A stretch of DNA of 64,000 bases, from contig OX243827.1 in NCBI GenBank assembly GCA_945859605.1, positions 1,847,295-1,911,294 on the forward strand, in the 5' to 3' direction. The position numbers were made by a program, and so were the translations under genes. The stretch comes from Lumbricus rubellus. Lineage: Eukaryota > Annelida > Clitellata > Crassiclitellata > Lumbricidae. The notes beneath the pieces are model-generated. The model made no database searches, had not been told where the DNA came from, and was given only the letters and a program-made list of their open reading frames with translations. Shown one piece after another: positions 62,583 to 64,000 of the stretch (its first letter is position 1; every line of letters begins with the position of its first letter).

Positions 62583-64000
62583 ATGAGACGCAATACTGGA
62601 AAGAAGCTTTACAAGTGCAAATTCTGTAGCAAGTCATTTGCTACAGTTTGTCATCTCAATAGGCATTCGATGACTCATACTGGAGAGAAACCATACAAAT
62701 GTGAGTTATGTCTGAAATCATTTACAGAGGCTGGTACTCTAAAGTCACACATAAGAACCCATACCGGAGAGAAACCATACAAATGCAAGATATGTGAGAT
62801 GTCATTTAGTAACGGCTTAATGAGACATATGAAAACCCATGCTGTAGAAAAGCGATACAAATGTGAATTATGCCTGAAGTCATTTAAGGATGGTTGTTAT
62901 TTGAGGAGACACATGAAAACACATAGCAATGAAAAACCACACAAATGTGAGCTATGTCTCAAATCATTTGCAACAAAGCATGCTTTGAAGTCACACATGA
63001 GAAGCCATACTGGAAAAAGACAATACACATGCGAGATATGTCTGAAATCATTTAAACACGCAAGTAATCTAACGCCACACATGACAACCCATACTGGAGA
63101 AAAACCACACAAATGTGAGCTTTGTCTGAAAGCATTTGCAGCAACGGGTGCTCTAAAGGAACACTTGAGAACCCATACTGGAGAGAAGCCATTCAAATGC
63201 AAGATATGTGAGCTCTCATTTGCACGGAGTAATAACCTGAGGAGACATGTGAGAACCCATTCTGGGGAGAAAGCCTACAAATGTGAATTATGTCAGAAAT
63301 TATTTGCCAATGCCATTTATTTGAAGCGTCACATGATGACACATGCAGACGAAAAGCCATACAAATGTGAGTTATGTCTTAAGTCATTCACGGAGAATAG
63401 AGACCTAAAGAAACACATGAGAACCCACACTGGAGAAAGACCATACAAATGTGAGTTTTGTTGGAAATCATATACAGAGTCTAGTGGTCTAAAATCACAT
63501 CGTGCAACTCATACTGGAGAAAAGCCATACAAATGCAAGATATGTGAGCTCTCATTTGCTCTGAGGTGTCACCTGAAGATACACGTGAGAACCCATGCAG
63601 TGGAAAAACTGTACAAATGTGAATTTTGCCTGAAGTCATTTACAGAGAATAGTAAACTAAAGTCACACATGAGAACCCATTCTGGAGAAAAACCATACAA
63701 ATGTGAATTGTGTCTGAAATCTTTTATGTACTCGGGTGCTCTAAAGGAACACATGAGAATCCATACTGGAGAGAAGCCATACGAATGCAAGATATGTGAA
63801 TTATCATTTGCACAGAGTAGTCATCTGAAAAGACACGCGAGAACCCATTCTGGAGAAAAAAACTACAAATGTGAATTATGTCCGAAGTTATTTGCAAATG
63901 ACGTTTATTTGAAGCGTCACATGATAACACATGCAGACGAAAAGCCATACAAATGTGAGTTATGTCTTAAGTCATTCACAGATAATAGTGATCTAAAGAA
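62583..64000 (+). CDS. C2H2 zinc-finger protein, at least 17 fingers, partial
   Basis: The ATG at 62583 is preceded by an in-frame TGA at 62574, so this exon carries its own start. The frame is open to the window edge. Sixteen full Krüppel-type fingers and part of a seventeenth are joined by TGEKPYKC-type linkers, for example CKFCSKSFATVCHLNRHSMTH first. Finger 3 has a 10-residue rather than 12-residue Cys-His loop. No KRAB, BTB, ZAD or other N-terminal domain is visible. Fingers 7-10 closely resemble 14-17, so the array grew by copying a seven-finger block. It is a DNA-binding transcription regulator; the target is unknown. Confidence 0.93.
   Translation, partial: MRRNTGKKLYKCKFCSKSFATVCHLNRHSMTHTGEKPYKCELCLKSFTEAGTLKSHIRTHTGEKPYKCKICEMSFSNGLMRHMKTHAVEKRYKCELCLKSFKDGCYLRRHMKTHSNEKPHKCELCLKSFATKHALKSHMRSHTGKRQYTCEICLKSFKHASNLTPHMTTHTGEKPHKCELCLKAFAATGALKEHLRTHTGEKPFKCKICELSFARSNNLRRHVRTHSGEKAYKCELCQKLFANAIYLKRHMMTHADEKPYKCELCLKSFTENRDLKKHMRTHTGERPYKCEFCWKSYTESSGLKSHRATHTGEKPYKCKICELSFALRCHLKIHVRTHAVEKLYKCEFCLKSFTENSKLKSHMRTHSGEKPYKCELCLKSFMYSGALKEHMRIHTGEKPYECKICELSFAQSSHLKRHARTHSGEKNYKCELCPKLFANDVYLKRHMITHADEKPYKCELCLKSFTDNSDLK

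Overview
This is eukaryotic, animal DNA. It has low gene density, LINEs, SINEs and MITEs, long microsatellites, genes with GT–AG introns and a C2H2 zinc-finger gene. The palindromic word TAGGCCTA recurs through the host sequence, and the transposon mix looks like that of a marine invertebrate deuterostome, with an echinoderm the most likely guess. That assignment is an inference from general style, not from a match.

Layout. 1-8 kb: intergenic DNA, microsatellites, a GGT...ACC-ended inverted-repeat element (4040-4769), a hAT-type MITE (5917-6219), and a probable minus-strand gene with a CARD exon (6533-7973). 8.1-15.1 kb: a three-level nest. A hAT-type MITE contains a 5'-truncated LINE, which contains a complete, apparently intact two-ORF LINE (8425-13980). 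15-31 kb: LINE fragments, SINEs and MITEs, a small three-exon gene for a secreted six-cysteine peptide (21013-23107), and a second LINE-in-LINE nest (24.9-27.7 kb). 31.0-32.1 kb: an intronless type II membrane glycosyltransferase-like gene on the minus strand. 50-62 kb: further MITEs, SINEs, LINE 3' ends, a minisatellite and fold-back elements, including a piggyBac-like TTAA element full of microsatellite (57991-59447). 62.6-64 kb: an open C2H2 zinc-finger array that runs off the window.

The centrepiece is a complete 16,420-bp Polinton/Maverick (33291-49710). It has about 580-bp terminal inverted repeats (TIRs), AG...CT termini and a perfect 6-bp target duplication (TATAGG). It encodes a type-B DNA polymerase, an rve integrase with a chromodomain, a packaging ATPase, an adenain-like protease and a double-jelly-roll-type major capsid candidate. 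It also encodes a second capsid-type protein, several small virion-type proteins, a dUTPase-fold-like protein and a zinc-ribbon/phospholipase A2 protein. Two neighbouring phage-tail-fibre-like genes have different C-terminal heads. The genes form two convergent blocks meeting at a perfect 13-bp-stem hairpin, and the left block diverges from PLA2/integrase across only 30 bp. Unusual points: the PLA2 and integrase frames join at a canonical -1 slippery heptamer; each TIR carries a whole small gene whose start resembles the polymerase N-terminus; one fibre gene is broken by a mariner insertion and a frameshift; and the integrase D-E spacing looks short.

The Polinton sits inside an 855-bp piggyBac-like element (32268-50167) that also received a GGT...ACC fold-back element. 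Order of events from the nesting: the piggyBac-like element came first, then the fold-back element and the Polinton, then the mariner inside the Polinton.
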